Virus record (IMG/VR): IMGVR_UViG_3300008120_000151
Span: 1-40,901 of that record
Source: a virus
DNA: 40,901 bases
Strand: one strand, 5' to 3'
Shown here: one piece after another, positions 1-9,097 of the stretch
Layout: each line of letters starts with the position of its first letter
Position numbering within the stretch: the stretch's first letter is position 1
Made by a program: the position numbers and the translations under genes
Notes under the pieces: model-generated
What the model was told of the DNA's origin: nothing
The model's database searches: none
Seen by the model: only the letters and a program-made list of their open reading frames with translations

Positions 1-993
1 TACGAGTTTGTCTGCTATGCCGTCCCTCATCCAAGAATATACCCTCAAGTGTCTCAAGCTGGAATTTCTGACTGGTCTCTTATGGTTAAACTAGCTAAGC
101 AATGTGGATATAGCCTTAGAACTGAAAACACAGAGCTTTATTTTCAACCTATGTTTGAGGATTATAAAGAACTTCGCGAAGAAGCGCCTAGTTTTATAAT
201 GAGGTCTCCAAGCAGCCCAGAAGGGTCAACTTTATATTCTTTTGAACCCATTATCAGCGAGTCTATGCCGTATGACGGAGCTTGGAAGTCAGCAGTCGCT
301 ATTTCAGGCGTTGACGCAAACTCTGCGCAGCCTGTGTCAATTACGCAACAGCTAAGAAACAAAAAAACTAGAGGTAAAAATCAATTTGAGTTTTTTGACA
401 GCTTTGACGTTGAAACCGTGGCTTTAAGTTCAGAAGTAGCTACCTATGAAGCTGAAGCAGCAGAAAATAGAAACTCTTTTCCTTATAGAGCTAGGGCTGA
501 GGTTCTAGGCTTAGTAGAGCTTCGCCCTGATATGCCTATACATATAACAGGAGTTGACGCTCCTTATAACGGGTATTGGGTTGTTCTATCAACTGAGCAC
601 GTAATGGTAGAAGAGACAAGAAACGTTTTTAAATACACAACCATATTAGAACTAGGCTCTGACTCTTTAGGAATTGCTCAAACCTGGACAGACTCTAAAA
701 CCATTACAGCGCCAAATAAAAAAAGAAAACGCGTTGTAAAGGCAAACGTAAAGCAGACAAAAGTACGACCATTGACGGCACTTAATATCAAACGCAAAAG
801 GGTTGTAGATACAAATAAAGGTTCTTTTGGTACTATAAACAACAGAGCTAAGCCGTCCGCAGTTAATGGCAGGTCTACTGCCGCTAACACTTGGAAAAGT
901 AAAACACGGTCATTAAATACGGTAATTGCGGCTAAGAAAAAGAGTGTCGCTGTTACAAACAGATTAGCAAAGAAAAGAGGCCTTGTACAATGA
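1..993 (+). CDS. Baseplate hub protein (gp27/gpD-like), 5'-partial
   Basis: The reading frame is open to the first base of the window, so the gene starts upstream; the GTG at 49 is probably internal. The visible part, with 'SDWSLMVKLAKQCGY' followed by a beta-rich stretch, resembles tail hub proteins of the T4 gp27 / P2 gpD type, which form the ring carrying the central spike under the tail tube. Later a segment reading ITGVDAPYNGYWVV resembles a module repeated in the next baseplate genes. The C-terminal ~90 residues are Lys/Arg-rich (KKRKR occurs, NIKRKR recurs) and look disordered. The stop overlaps the next gene by 4 nt (ATGA), which suggests translational coupling with the spike protein. 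The assignment rests on context and general pattern, not on a catalytic motif. Confidence 0.6.
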   Translation, partial: YEFVCYAVPHPRIYPQVSQAGISDWSLMVKLAKQCGYSLRTENTELYFQPMFEDYKELREEAPSFIMRSPSSPEGSTLYSFEPIISESMPYDGAWKSAVAISGVDANSAQPVSITQQLRNKKTRGKNQFEFFDSFDVETVALSSEVATYEAEAAENRNSFPYRARAEVLGLVELRPDMPIHITGVDAPYNGYWVVLSTEHVMVEETRNVFKYTTILELGSDSLGIAQTWTDSKTITAPNKKRKRVVKANVKQTKVRPLTALNIKRKRVVDTNKGSFGTINNRAKPSAVNGRSTAANTWKSKTRSLNTVIAAKKKSVAVTNRLAKKRGLVQ

Positions 994-1463
994 GTGAACA
1001 ACGGTTTTACGGCCTATATAGAGGAATCTGCGTAGATAACTCTGACCCACAAAAACTAGATAGAATTACGTTAACTGTGCCTCAAATACTTGGCCCAACC
1101 GTTACAGATTGGGCGCTTCCTTGCACCCCTATAACTAATACGGCTGAGCACCTAGACCACCAAGCTCACACTGCAGCCCAGGTAGTTGCTTTAATCAATA
1201 ACCACACAGGAACTACTAACTCTGCAGGGACTGGAGAATTTGCTCACAGTCACACAGTTACCATTTCAGCTCACTCAGGAAACAGTAACACGCTCCGCCA
1301 CCCTCACGTAGCTATGACCGACCCCCTTGATAGGGACGGTACTGAAGAAGGTTTAGACGCTGCAGAGCACACCTATCACAGAAACGTTCCCGAAATTGGA
1401 CAGCCAGTATGGCTTATGTTTGTTGGCGGGGACCCTAATTTTCCAGTTTGGATGGGGGTTTAA
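990..1463 (+). CDS. Baseplate spike/hub protein with OB-fold (gp5 N-terminal-like)
   Basis: This 157-residue protein reads like the OB-fold domain of T4 gp5 / gpV-type spikes. It starts 'FYGLYRGICVDNSDPQKLDRITLTVPQILG', typical of OB-fold spike proteins in which the strand after xGxV.. leads to D..xxxRVxVxxP. It ends 'VWLMFVGGDPNFPVWMGV', matching the family's closing strand (V.v.F..GDp..PvwiG). A His-rich central insert (HDHQAHT-like, HSHTVTISAHSG, HPHVAM) may bind metal or be a flexible loop. There is no lysozyme domain and no long beta-helix, so tip sharpening would need another protein. ATG at 990 overlaps the upstream stop (ATGA). Confidence 0.75.
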   Translation: MSEQRFYGLYRGICVDNSDPQKLDRITLTVPQILGPTVTDWALPCTPITNTAEHLDHQAHTAAQVVALINNHTGTTNSAGTGEFAHSHTVTISAHSGNSNTLRHPHVAMTDPLDRDGTEEGLDAAEHTYHRNVPEIGQPVWLMFVGGDPNFPVWMGV

Positions 1464-1871
1464 ATGCCTAAATACGCAATGACATTGCCTTTTACTATTG
1501 GGTCAAATGGGGTTGGCAAAACATCTGACGTGTCTAAAATATGGAAAGACAGAGTATATGGGGTTGTGCTTACAAGCCTTAATGAGCGAGTAATGAACCC
1601 ATCGTTTGGTACTCAAGTAAAAGCAGCTTTGTTTTCAAATGTAAACGACGCTATAAACTCTGTGCGTCAGTCTGTCGAGGTTGGGTTTTCAAGCTGGCTA
1701 ACGCCACTAACTTTAAACTCTGTGGAAGGGTATTTAGATTCATCAGACGGCAACTTAAATATAGAAATTCTTTACTCTATACCTGGCACCATTGATGAGC
1801 AGAGTGTAACGCTAAAAACTGCTATTCTAAGCAGGTCTGGAGAAATTCTTTTGGAGGTACGAAATGGCTGA
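1464..1871 (+). CDS. Baseplate wedge protein, gp25-like
   Basis: This 135-residue protein matches the T4 gp25 / GPW_gp25 family, the small wedge component related to type VI secretion TssE that helps trigger sheath assembly. The typical layout is visible: an N-terminal 'PFTIGSNGVGKTSDVSKIWKDRVYGVVLTSLNERVMNPSFGTQV' (family signature R.m.p.fG), then an amphipathic helix and a C-terminal beta part ending in 'LKTAILSRSGEILLEV'. The length is close to T4 gp25 (about 130 residues). ATG directly follows the upstream stop, and the gene overlaps the gpJ-like gene by 8 nt. The order gp25 then gpJ then gpI is the classic myophage baseplate order and supports all three calls. Confidence 0.88.
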   Translation: MPKYAMTLPFTIGSNGVGKTSDVSKIWKDRVYGVVLTSLNERVMNPSFGTQVKAALFSNVNDAINSVRQSVEVGFSSWLTPLTLNSVEGYLDSSDGNLNIEILYSIPGTIDEQSVTLKTAILSRSGEILLEVRNG

Positions 1872-3579
1872 TATTAACTACGTCCCGCAGGTGGATTACA
1901 CCTCTAAGGACTATGCCGCTATACGCGAGGACTTAATTGACCTTATTCCTAAGTACTTCCCTGACTGGGTAAGCCGCGACCCTGCTGACTTTGGTATTGT
2001 CCTTATTGAGCTATTTTCTTACATGGGGGACATTCTTAACTATTATATTGACCGTTCTGCAAATGAAGCGTTTATTACCACAGCAAGCCAAAGAGATAGC
2101 GTCATTGAACTGGCCCGTCTTCTAGGATATAACCCTACAATTGCTGTAGCTTCTACAGTAACTTTAACGTTTTCTAACTCAACAGCCAGTGCAATAACCG
2201 TGCCAGCAGGTACGCAGGTAGCTACTTCGGCTTCAACTACTGGCGGAACTCAAATTATATTTGAAACAAATACCGCAGTAACTGTTCCAGCTAAGGTAGG
2301 AACTGTAAACGGAACAATTACCGTTAAAGCCACTCACGGTGAAACAAAAACAGAAGAACTTACCCCCTCTGACGGGTCTATTGGACAAATCCGTGAGCTA
2401 ACGTATTCACCAGTAGCTCAGGGCTCAGCCTCTCTACTTATTGGCTCTTCTACATTTACCGAAGTGCCTTACCTTATTGACTATAACAATTATGACCCTG
2501 TGTTTTCTATCTACACGAATGCCTCTGGGGTTTCTTTTGTAATATTTGGAGACGGAGTAAGCGGCCGCATACCAACCTCTGGCGCAACTATTACAGCTAC
2601 CTACAGAGTGGGTGGCGGGCTAATTGGAAACGTTGGAGTAAATCTTATTAAGTCAATTATTAAATCTAGTGTCCCGCTATCAACTCTAAGTGGTTTAACG
2701 GTGACTAACCTTACTGCTGCATCTGGAGGGGCTGAAGAAGAAAGCACAGACTCAATCAGAGCTAACGCACCGACTAGCATACGAGCGCTCAACAGAGCGG
2801 TGTCTCTTGCTGATTACTCTGCTTTATGCGTAGCTGCTGGGGTTGCTAAAGCAAACGCAGTAGCAGAGGTGTATACAAGCGTAACTGTGTACTTTGCACC
2901 ATCTGCTGGAGACATAGGATTAACTTCTATTTCTGGAACAACCCCTTCAGACGGATTTAATACAAAAGCAACAGCGCTTAGAAACTATTTAGTAGGAAAA
3001 ATTCCAGCAAATACAACTGTTACTTTCCAACCACCAACTTATGTTCCAGTAGGCCTTGTAGCTAGCATTACAACGCTACCTCAATATAAGAATAGTCTTG
3101 TAAGCACAGCAGTGAACGCGGCTATAGAAGAGTTATTTGCTTTTGATAATGTGTTTTTTCAAGACAAGATTACGCTCAATGACATCATGAGAACCATTAC
3201 CTCTGTAGAAGGCGTTGCTTATGTACAAGTAGAAAAACTTGTTCGTGCTCAAACAGGCTATGATTTTACATATGCTATTACAAACAAAGCTGCTTCTGGA
3301 ACAGTTGCAACTTTAACTATAGGAACACATGCGCTAACGGTAGGCAGCACTATTAAAGTTACTGGCGTTGACTCTGTGTTTAATGGTACTTTTGTTATTA
3401 CTTCTGTAACCTCAACGACTGTTTCGTACGGATTAATTTCTGCAGTTATTTCAAGTGCATCTACCTCTGGAAGCGCAACTAAGCTAACTGTTGGTGATAT
3501 TCAATGCTTTGAAAACGAAATCCCTTATCTAGATACAACAGGCCTGTCTCTAACTGTATCTGGAGGAATTGTCGCCTAA
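1864..3579 (+). CDS. Baseplate wedge protein J-like (gp6/gpJ)
   Basis: This 571-residue protein belongs to the baseplate J / T4 gp6 family. It opens 'YVPQVDYTSKDYAAIREDLIDLIPKYFPDWVSRDPADFGIVLIELFSYMGDILNYYIDRSANEAFI', the diagnostic N-terminus (D.g..LlelfA.l.d.l.y..dr..nE). A long beta domain follows, then 'SIRANAPTSIRALNRAVSLADYSALC', the usual second motif of the family. Around residues 477-522 it carries an inserted module (TLTIGTHALTVGSTIKVTGVDSVFNG..) that recurs in the following gene. Gp6-like proteins form the dimers that ring the baseplate. The stop overlaps the next ATG by 1 nt. Confidence 0.9.
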   Translation: MADINYVPQVDYTSKDYAAIREDLIDLIPKYFPDWVSRDPADFGIVLIELFSYMGDILNYYIDRSANEAFITTASQRDSVIELARLLGYNPTIAVASTVTLTFSNSTASAITVPAGTQVATSASTTGGTQIIFETNTAVTVPAKVGTVNGTITVKATHGETKTEELTPSDGSIGQIRELTYSPVAQGSASLLIGSSTFTEVPYLIDYNNYDPVFSIYTNASGVSFVIFGDGVSGRIPTSGATITATYRVGGGLIGNVGVNLIKSIIKSSVPLSTLSGLTVTNLTAASGGAEEESTDSIRANAPTSIRALNRAVSLADYSALCVAAGVAKANAVAEVYTSVTVYFAPSAGDIGLTSISGTTPSDGFNTKATALRNYLVGKIPANTTVTFQPPTYVPVGLVASITTLPQYKNSLVSTAVNAAIEELFAFDNVFFQDKITLNDIMRTITSVEGVAYVQVEKLVRAQTGYDFTYAITNKAASGTVATLTIGTHALTVGSTIKVTGVDSVFNGTFVITSVTSTTVSYGLISAVISSASTSGSATKLTVGDIQCFENEIPYLDTTGLSLTVSGGIVA

Positions 3580-6176
3580 TGTCACGGTATGGAGTCAGTA
3601 CATACGGCCTATCTGTATACGGCCAAGATACAAATGTTGCGTACGTATCTAATAGGTTTACCGCTACCCCTACAGACTATGGAACTATTCTTTTAGAATG
3701 GGATAGCCCTGCAGGTAGATGGTCAAAAATTAAACTAGTTCGTAACAGCTATGGGTTTCCTATTGATTACTTAGACGGAACTGAACTAGACATTAAAAAC
3801 AACGGTTTAAACGAGGCGTACAAAGAAACAGACCCAATTTCTTATTTAGATACTGAGCTGTCTACAAACGCGTTTTATTACTATTCTTTGTTTGTATTTG
3901 AGCGTATTAACTACAGATGGACTCGTGTTGCTAACGTTATTGGGCTATCCGTTAAAGATTACGGATTCTCTAACACATTAATGGAGTACTTGCCAGACAT
4001 CTATTCAGTTAACGCAGTGTCCCAGACAGGGGGAACAAGCAGCATTGTTAACGTGTCTAGCGTAGACGAAAACGAACAACTTAGAACATTTTTAAGCATG
4101 TTTGGGTTTGAGCTTAGCAAGTATTACACAACAACTAATTTACTATTTAAACGGTACGACACAACTAAAATAAGCGGTCTGCTACTTCCCTCCCTTATTC
4201 AGCAGCTAGGTCTAACCTATGAACCTGAAATTGGATACCAGCAAGCCCGAATCCTTATACGTGACGCCCTTGAAATTTATAAAACAAAAGGAAGTCTTGA
4301 TGGGGTCAGAGGGTTTTTAAAGGCCTTTACTGGGTGGGCAGTCCCAACAGTTTCTGCAACTGCGTCTAACCCTACAATCGACGGAATTACAGCAGGACCT
4401 AATAAAATGCTTGATTACAACGACTCTTCATTTGAAGAATCTATTGGGCATTGGGTAAGTGACAGTACAAACGCTGGAACACTTGCATGTTTAAAAGTAA
4501 AAACTGTAACAACCGTATCGTTAACCAGCAACGTGCTTACCTTAACGGTAGGGCCTCACAGCTATGCTGTTGGAAATGACATCTATGTATCTGGATTTGA
4601 TAAGCCATTATTTAATCAACCAACGGCGGTAGAAATTACAGCAGTTACCGCCACAACTGTGTCTTTTGCTTTGACAGGCGCTAACTACGCCTCAACTACT
4701 GCTTGGAACCCCGTAACTAATGAGTTCCCAACTATTGCTCCGTACCCTAACCCATGGAATGAATCAACTGCTCCAACTAATTACCCTAACCTTCAAAAGG
4801 GCATTCTTGCAGTTAAGAACGCAAGCGCCACCGCGGGCACTGTTAAAGTTCTTTGTGGGTCCTCTTCACCAATCACTTTAGGTATTCCAGTAACTGCTGG
4901 ATTAGCTTATTCATTTAGCGTTTATACTGTTAACTCAGCAACTACGCGCAACGTTACTCTTGGTATTGATTGGTACGACCGTTTTGGTGTTTACATCTCT
5001 TCAGATGCTGGAAGCGCTGTAGCTAGTGGGACTGGGGCGTTCTCTGCTCGCCCATCAGTAGTTAACAAAACAGCCCCATCTACAGCTTACTACGCAGTAC
5101 CTACTATCTCTATAGCATCTCTTGCTGGGTCTGCAAGCAACGAGTATCAGTATTTTGACTGCGCACAGTTTGAACAATCAGCAACTGCTACCTCTTTTGA
5201 TGAGGCTCGTCAGCTCCGTTTTACACTAAAAGCAAATAGAATCAATGAATTAAAAAACCCACACTTTGCTTCTCCAATTACTCCATGGACAGTATCTGGA
5301 GCAACTAGCTCTGTAGACACTTCTACAAGAGAGCCAGGCGCAACAGTATGGGACGTGGCCTACAAATCACTAACCTCAAACGTAGCCCGTATTGAAACTC
5401 ATTACACACATGACTACAGAACAGGCCAAACAGTAGTTATAAGCGGCGTTGATTCTACATTTAATGGTGTATACGTAATCACTGCTGTTGGGGAAACTGA
5501 GGTAAGTGGCGGAACAATAACTAACTATCCGTATATTGAATACGCAAAAACAGCAACTAACGTTACTAGAGCCGAAAGCACTGGAAGCATATGGGTTTCA
5601 GGAACTGCGTTAAAACTTACAGCTTCTGCTACAGGAACTGTATCTTTAACATCATGGGACGGCTCTACTCACTCTCAAAGAATGCCAATCCATTACCCAG
5701 GAGTCCCATACACGTTTAGCGTTTACTCACAGCTTGCAAGCGCTGGCTCTGAAAACGCAACCTTAAAGATAGTTTGGTATGACTCGTCAAATGACGACAT
5801 ATCCACTACTACTGGGACCGTCACCGCAGTTGACACTGCGTCTCCTGATTGGGAGCGACTTATAGTAACTGGCACCGCACCAGACGATGCGCACTCTGCA
5901 GCGGTTGTTGTTGAATGGGCAGCGGCCAACGGTGAAACTATCTATTTTGATTCTGCCTTGTTTGAGTCCTCTTCTAACGCTGACCCTTTCTTTAATGGCG
6001 CAAGTGGGACAGGAGACAACCCTGACTATGTGTGGGAGGGTGCGGCTAATGCTAGCCGAAGCCATTATTACAAAAACCGATACGCTGTGCAAACACGTAC
6101 TTCTAACTCAACTTTTAAAGACAAATTGCCGCTTGGAACTACCGTAGCCATCTACCTAGGACAACCTAAGACCTAG
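3579..6176 (+). CDS. Tail protein I-like baseplate/receptor-binding protein with repeated adhesive modules
   Basis: The N-terminal ~260 residues of this 865-residue protein contain a tail-protein-I-like core (LMEYLPDIYSV, then FLSMFGFELSKYY, LLLPSLIQQLGL and YKTKGSLDGVRGFLKAFTGW), as in P2 gpI, which links the baseplate to fibres. The rest consists of two rounds of the same composite. The first part is a short beta module with a (S)G[VF]D..[FL]N signature, near residues 309-367 and 596-645. The second part is a jelly-roll-like stretch resembling carbohydrate-binding modules (YSFSVYTVNSATTRNVTLGIDWYD and YTFSVYSQLASAGSENATLKIVWYD). This suggests a fused host-surface-binding protein instead of separate fibre genes. 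The length far exceeds that of P2 gpI (about 176 residues). Confidence 0.75.
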   Translation: MSRYGVSTYGLSVYGQDTNVAYVSNRFTATPTDYGTILLEWDSPAGRWSKIKLVRNSYGFPIDYLDGTELDIKNNGLNEAYKETDPISYLDTELSTNAFYYYSLFVFERINYRWTRVANVIGLSVKDYGFSNTLMEYLPDIYSVNAVSQTGGTSSIVNVSSVDENEQLRTFLSMFGFELSKYYTTTNLLFKRYDTTKISGLLLPSLIQQLGLTYEPEIGYQQARILIRDALEIYKTKGSLDGVRGFLKAFTGWAVPTVSATASNPTIDGITAGPNKMLDYNDSSFEESIGHWVSDSTNAGTLACLKVKTVTTVSLTSNVLTLTVGPHSYAVGNDIYVSGFDKPLFNQPTAVEITAVTATTVSFALTGANYASTTAWNPVTNEFPTIAPYPNPWNESTAPTNYPNLQKGILAVKNASATAGTVKVLCGSSSPITLGIPVTAGLAYSFSVYTVNSATTRNVTLGIDWYDRFGVYISSDAGSAVASGTGAFSARPSVVNKTAPSTAYYAVPTISIASLAGSASNEYQYFDCAQFEQSATATSFDEARQLRFTLKANRINELKNPHFASPITPWTVSGATSSVDTSTREPGATVWDVAYKSLTSNVARIETHYTHDYRTGQTVVISGVDSTFNGVYVITAVGETEVSGGTITNYPYIEYAKTATNVTRAESTGSIWVSGTALKLTASATGTVSLTSWDGSTHSQRMPIHYPGVPYTFSVYSQLASAGSENATLKIVWYDSSNDDISTTTGTVTAVDTASPDWERLIVTGTAPDDAHSAAVVVEWAAANGETIYFDSALFESSSNADPFFNGASGTGDNPDYVWEGAANASRSHYYKNRYAVQTRTSNSTFKDKLPLGTTVAIYLGQPKT

Positions 6177-6200
6177 TGTGCTAGCCTGTGCCTCCCCTAC

Positions 6201-6209
6201 AAAGGAGGT
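6201..6209 (+). promoter_or_regulatory. Strong Shine-Dalgarno site AAAGGAGGT
   Basis: This near-perfect anti-16S match sits 4 nt before GTG 6214 and decides the start of the acidic protein. Most other genes here have weaker sites or rely on overlap. Confidence 0.85.
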
Positions 6210-6213
6210 CCAA

Positions 6214-6885
6214 GTGGACAAATATTATGTGATAGTCGCTGGTAACGGCGTAACAACAAGAGCAAATTTAGAAGCTCTTATGGAAGACCACTTCTATGCC
6301 AACGGAGAGCATGGGATTGTCGTTCTACCTTATAAAGATAAACCAAGCCAGGGGCAGGTATTTGCTGCACAGCTTGCAAAAGATAAAAACAAAGACATCA
6401 TCGTTTATACCAAGTCTGGTAACTTTAACGGAATCCCTACATCAACAATGGTTGATGGGTATACAGCAGACGTTGCTAAAGATTTTATAAACGAAAAAAC
6501 TGTTGCGTTTTTACTATGGGATGACGAGGATTCAGAGAGCGCTAACATACTTGCTGACCTTAAAGGCATCCAATGCTTTGACCTTACAGACGGTCTTAAC
6601 AAAATTGGGCCATCAGAAGGGGTTCGGATTGTAGAACCAACAATTCCAGCACAAGAGCAGGTCAGCGCTAAAAAGGAGAAGCTGAATGTCGAGGAAGAGG
6701 AAGAAGAGGGCGAAGAAGAAAGCGAGTTCGCCGACACTGAAGAAGACGAAGAAGAAGACCTTGACGACGAAGTCATGGAAAATCTCTATTACGGGGTCCA
6801 AGCCATTGCCCAAATCTTTGCCCAAGCCTTAGTAGAAGCCATGGCAGATACCCCAGGGAAGCCTTTAAAGGACCCTGAGGCGTGA
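6214..6885 (+). CDS. Acidic protein of unknown function
   Basis: The start was set at GTG 6214 because a strong ribosome binding site, AAAGGAGGT (6201-6209), lies 4 nt upstream; an in-frame GTG at 6178 has no such site. The 223-residue product has an alpha/beta-looking N-terminal ~140 residues (YYVIVAGNGVTTRANLEALMEDHF, then KDIIVYTKSG and TVAFLLWDDEDSESANILADLKGIQCFDLTDGL). That pattern resembles a small nucleotide-binding-like sandwich, but no motif names a function. A Glu/Asp-rich linker follows (residues ~145-185), then a helix (NLYYGVQAIAQIFAQALVEAM). It lies between the baseplate genes and the replication genes and overlaps the next gene by 4 nt. The acidic linker could mimic DNA or bind a basic partner; that is speculation. 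Confidence 0.75.
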   Translation: MDKYYVIVAGNGVTTRANLEALMEDHFYANGEHGIVVLPYKDKPSQGQVFAAQLAKDKNKDIIVYTKSGNFNGIPTSTMVDGYTADVAKDFINEKTVAFLLWDDEDSESANILADLKGIQCFDLTDGLNKIGPSEGVRIVEPTIPAQEQVSAKKEKLNVEEEEEEGEEESEFADTEEDEEEDLDDEVMENLYYGVQAIAQIFAQALVEAMADTPGKPLKDPEA

Positions 6886-7694
6886 TTACAGCACGTGCCC
6901 TAGGCGTCTACGTGTACCTACAGGCCACAGGCGTCCATATAAGCGCTGAGAGCCTTTCTTCCATTTTCCCTGAGGGGCGAGAGGCTATGGCCACGTCCCT
7001 TAGAGAGCTCAGAGAACTTGGGCTTATTGAAACCAAGAAGGCTAGGGTTAACGGCAGGATTATGACCGTTAGCCAACTTGTGGAGTCGGATTACTGGGCC
7101 CCAGAAACCCGTCTTCTATCACAGCAGTCACAGCTGAATAGCAATAAATCCTTAATAGCATATTCATTTAATAGTAAACCGAATAGCGAACGGAGTTCGC
7201 GGGAGGTAAACGTGGAGTACTTTGAAAGCGAAGATGAACGTTTAGAGGCGCAACGCAAGTGGCGCGAAAAGAAGCATGCTGAGAAGATGGAGATTCACGA
7301 GTCTCGTCGTCAAGAGAAGATGCTTCGTCGTAATCCTGCAAATGCTTCTGGATGGTCACCTACAGATTCAGCGTTTGAGTTTGCAGAGCAGATGCACAAC
7401 CTGTGGCACATCCAGCCATGGCAGGTTACTCGTAGCCGTTTTCGGTACGCACTTGCAGACAAGCGCAAGGAGTACAACACGGACGGTGCGCTAGAGCTTC
7501 AGATGATGGCCCTGTTTTTCAGTCAGATTAAACACGATACCAAGCTAAGCGACCCTGAGATTGTATGGAAGAAGTTCATACTTCAGTTCCATAACTTGTT
7601 AACTGAGGTCCAGCGCTCTATGGTTACGCCAGAGAAGATGGAAGCCATAAAGGAAAAGTCAACTCGCTCTTTGGATTGGATGAACGATGTTTAA
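6882..7694 (+). CDS. Winged-helix replication initiation-like protein
   Basis: The N-terminal ~70 residues form a helix-turn-helix/winged-helix (ARALGVYVYLQATGVHISAESLSSIFPEGREAMATSLRELRELGLIETKK...GRIM) of the type found in phage O-like and DnaD-like initiators. A basic helical linker follows (EAQRKWREKKHAEKMEIHESRRQEKML). The C-terminal helical domain (AFEFAEQMHNLWHIQPWQVTRSRFRYALADKRKEY) may recruit the helicase loader, encoded next. GTG 6882 overlaps the upstream stop by 4 nt (GTGA). By analogy it would bind the origin and hand over to the DnaC-like protein. The replication role is inferred from fold and position. Confidence 0.65.
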   Translation: MITARALGVYVYLQATGVHISAESLSSIFPEGREAMATSLRELRELGLIETKKARVNGRIMTVSQLVESDYWAPETRLLSQQSQLNSNKSLIAYSFNSKPNSERSSREVNVEYFESEDERLEAQRKWREKKHAEKMEIHESRRQEKMLRRNPANASGWSPTDSAFEFAEQMHNLWHIQPWQVTRSRFRYALADKRKEYNTDGALELQMMALFFSQIKHDTKLSDPEIVWKKFILQFHNLLTEVQRSMVTPEKMEAIKEKSTRSLDWMNDV

Positions 7695-8376
7695 ATTGAA
7701 CGATTTAAAGATTCGTCGACGCTCGTGGGTGCAGATGGCTAACATCCCGACCGCTCGCTTAGGTTGGACGTTAGACGACTGCACAGAGGTTGACGAGAAG
7801 GACTTAACTAACATTAAACGATGGCTTGCTTCTGTAAAGGCTGGCAAAGTTATTCGCGCTGTTGGTTCCGTTGGTTGCGGCAAGGGTCTTATGTTTTGGG
7901 GAACCCCAGGTCACGGCAAGACCACGCTGTCTTTATCAGTTATACAAGAGGTGATGTCTACATTTCCCCTTGATGCTTTTGATGTTAAAGAGAATGGGCC
8001 TTTGATTCGCCCCTGTTATTTTGCAACGTTCAACGACATATTAGATTTAAAGGGGTCTATGATGGATGGCCCAACTGATGACCAAGAGGTTATTTACTCA
8101 GGGATGCTTGGGGAATGCCGAAATGACGCGTATAACATCAGGATTCTTGTTATTGACGATGTGGGCAAGGAGCATGCCAGCCTAAGCGGGTGGCAAAAGA
8201 ATATGCTTCACCACGTTTTACGCACACGTTTCAACAACGGACTGCCTACAATAGTTACTACTAACATTGAGTTAGAGGATTGGGCTGGTCTATACGGCGA
8301 TGCTACAGAAAGCTTTGCTAATGAGGCCTTTGGGTATATCCCTATTACGTCCAAGAGCGGTGACCTACGGAAATGA
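7687..8376 (+). CDS. DnaC-like helicase loader ATPase
   Basis: This is a 229-residue AAA+ ATPase with Walker A GTPGHGKTT (residues 72-80) and Walker B ILVIDDVGKE, followed by a sensor-1-like TIVTTNIE. The size and layout match DnaC/IstB-like loaders (about 245 residues), which place the replicative helicase on DNA. It sits between the initiator candidate and the DnaB-like helicase, which supports the role. ATG 7687 overlaps the upstream gene by 8 nt. An SVGCGKG stretch just before Walker A looks like a second P-loop but lacks the GKT/S ending, so it is probably not functional. Confidence 0.85.
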   Translation: MFKLNDLKIRRRSWVQMANIPTARLGWTLDDCTEVDEKDLTNIKRWLASVKAGKVIRAVGSVGCGKGLMFWGTPGHGKTTLSLSVIQEVMSTFPLDAFDVKENGPLIRPCYFATFNDILDLKGSMMDGPTDDQEVIYSGMLGECRNDAYNIRILVIDDVGKEHASLSGWQKNMLHHVLRTRFNNGLPTIVTTNIELEDWAGLYGDATESFANEAFGYIPITSKSGDLRK

Positions 8377-8690
8377 GAGAGCCATACGTGAGTGAAGATA
8401 CTAAACGCTTAGTTCAGGTTTTCCTAAGTCAACTTCAGACACCTGGCCCTGGTATCTTTGAGGTGTCTGCTGATAGCGCTGGCAAGTTGTACTGCACATG
8501 CCCAGGGTATAGTGGGAGAAAAGTTTGCAAGCACACTAAGTTTGTACAAGCCCGAATTGATAGCAATAATGGTAACTACCCATTAGTAATATCAGACAGG
8601 GCTACTAGCGAAGATGCTTTGAAAGCTAAAGAGTCTAACGAAGCGTTTCGCCACTTTGTAATTAAATTTGGAAAAATAGAGGTTCACTAA
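8373..8690 (+). CDS. SWIM-type zinc finger protein
   Basis: This 105-residue protein contains a SWIM-like zinc motif, CxCx(n)CxH, read as LYCTCPGYSGRKVCKHTKFV at about residues 38-57. SWIM domains bind DNA or proteins and occur in SWI2/SNF2-associated proteins; a SNF2-type helicase is encoded downstream at 12000-13589. ATG 8373 overlaps the DnaC-like stop by 4 nt and the stop overlaps the next ATG by 1 nt, so it is part of the replication operon. The precise function is unknown. Confidence 0.75.
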   Translation: MREPYVSEDTKRLVQVFLSQLQTPGPGIFEVSADSAGKLYCTCPGYSGRKVCKHTKFVQARIDSNNGNYPLVISDRATSEDALKAKESNEAFRHFVIKFGKIEVH

Positions 8691-9097
8691 TGCAAAAGGG
8701 AGACATCAGTAATGAGCTCCCGAGGAGAGTGCTAGTAGTAGCTGATGTTTTTTTAAATACAGAGGTAAAGATAACAAAACGTTTTAAGATATTTTCTATC
8801 CCTAAAATTGATAGAAATTTTAGACGCGAGTTACTTAGCTCTTTATATTTAACAACAACTAGGCGCGGCATTACTCTGGAGTTAGTTTCATTTGATTTGT
8901 CATACGAGCAATTATCAGATGTAATAGATACTCTTGACAACATGGGTACTAACCCGTTTAGATACTTTAATTCGTATGGTTCTATTGACCACTTAGTGGG
9001 AGAGTTACCATATAGGCCTGAGGTGGTTGGCGTACTAGATGTACCTAACCGTTTGCTACGATACGGACACTGGGGATTGGACTTCAATAGCTTATGA
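8690..9097 (+). CDS. Hypothetical protein in replication operon
   Basis: This 135-residue protein was not recognised with certainty. The pattern is alternating hydrophobic strands and helices (RVLVVADVFLN, ISFDLSYEQLSDVIDTL, VVGVLDVPNRLLRYGHWGLDF), suggesting a small alpha/beta fold. It looks faintly HAD-like but lacks a DxDxT catalytic motif. It is embedded between the SWIM protein and the helicase with 1-nt and 4-nt overlaps, so it is probably co-translated with them. Local base use is more AT-rich than in the flanking genes. Confidence 0.7.
   Translation: MQKGDISNELPRRVLVVADVFLNTEVKITKRFKIFSIPKIDRNFRRELLSSLYLTTTRRGITLELVSFDLSYEQLSDVIDTLDNMGTNPFRYFNSYGSIDHLVGELPYRPEVVGVLDVPNRLLRYGHWGLDFNSL

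Noticed and set aside
5787-6147. Overlapping frames on both strands within the end of the gpI-like gene
   Set aside because: The gpI-like frame has clear domain structure; the others lack start signals and family-like sequence.
6178-6213. N-terminal extension of the acidic protein from GTG 6178
   Set aside because: It would place the strong AAAGGAGGT site inside the gene; GTG 6214 has the site at proper spacing.
6405-6825. Minus-strand frames rich in Ser or Phe opposite the acidic gene
   Set aside because: They mirror the Glu/Asp-rich codon run of the plus-strand gene and have no independent start signals.
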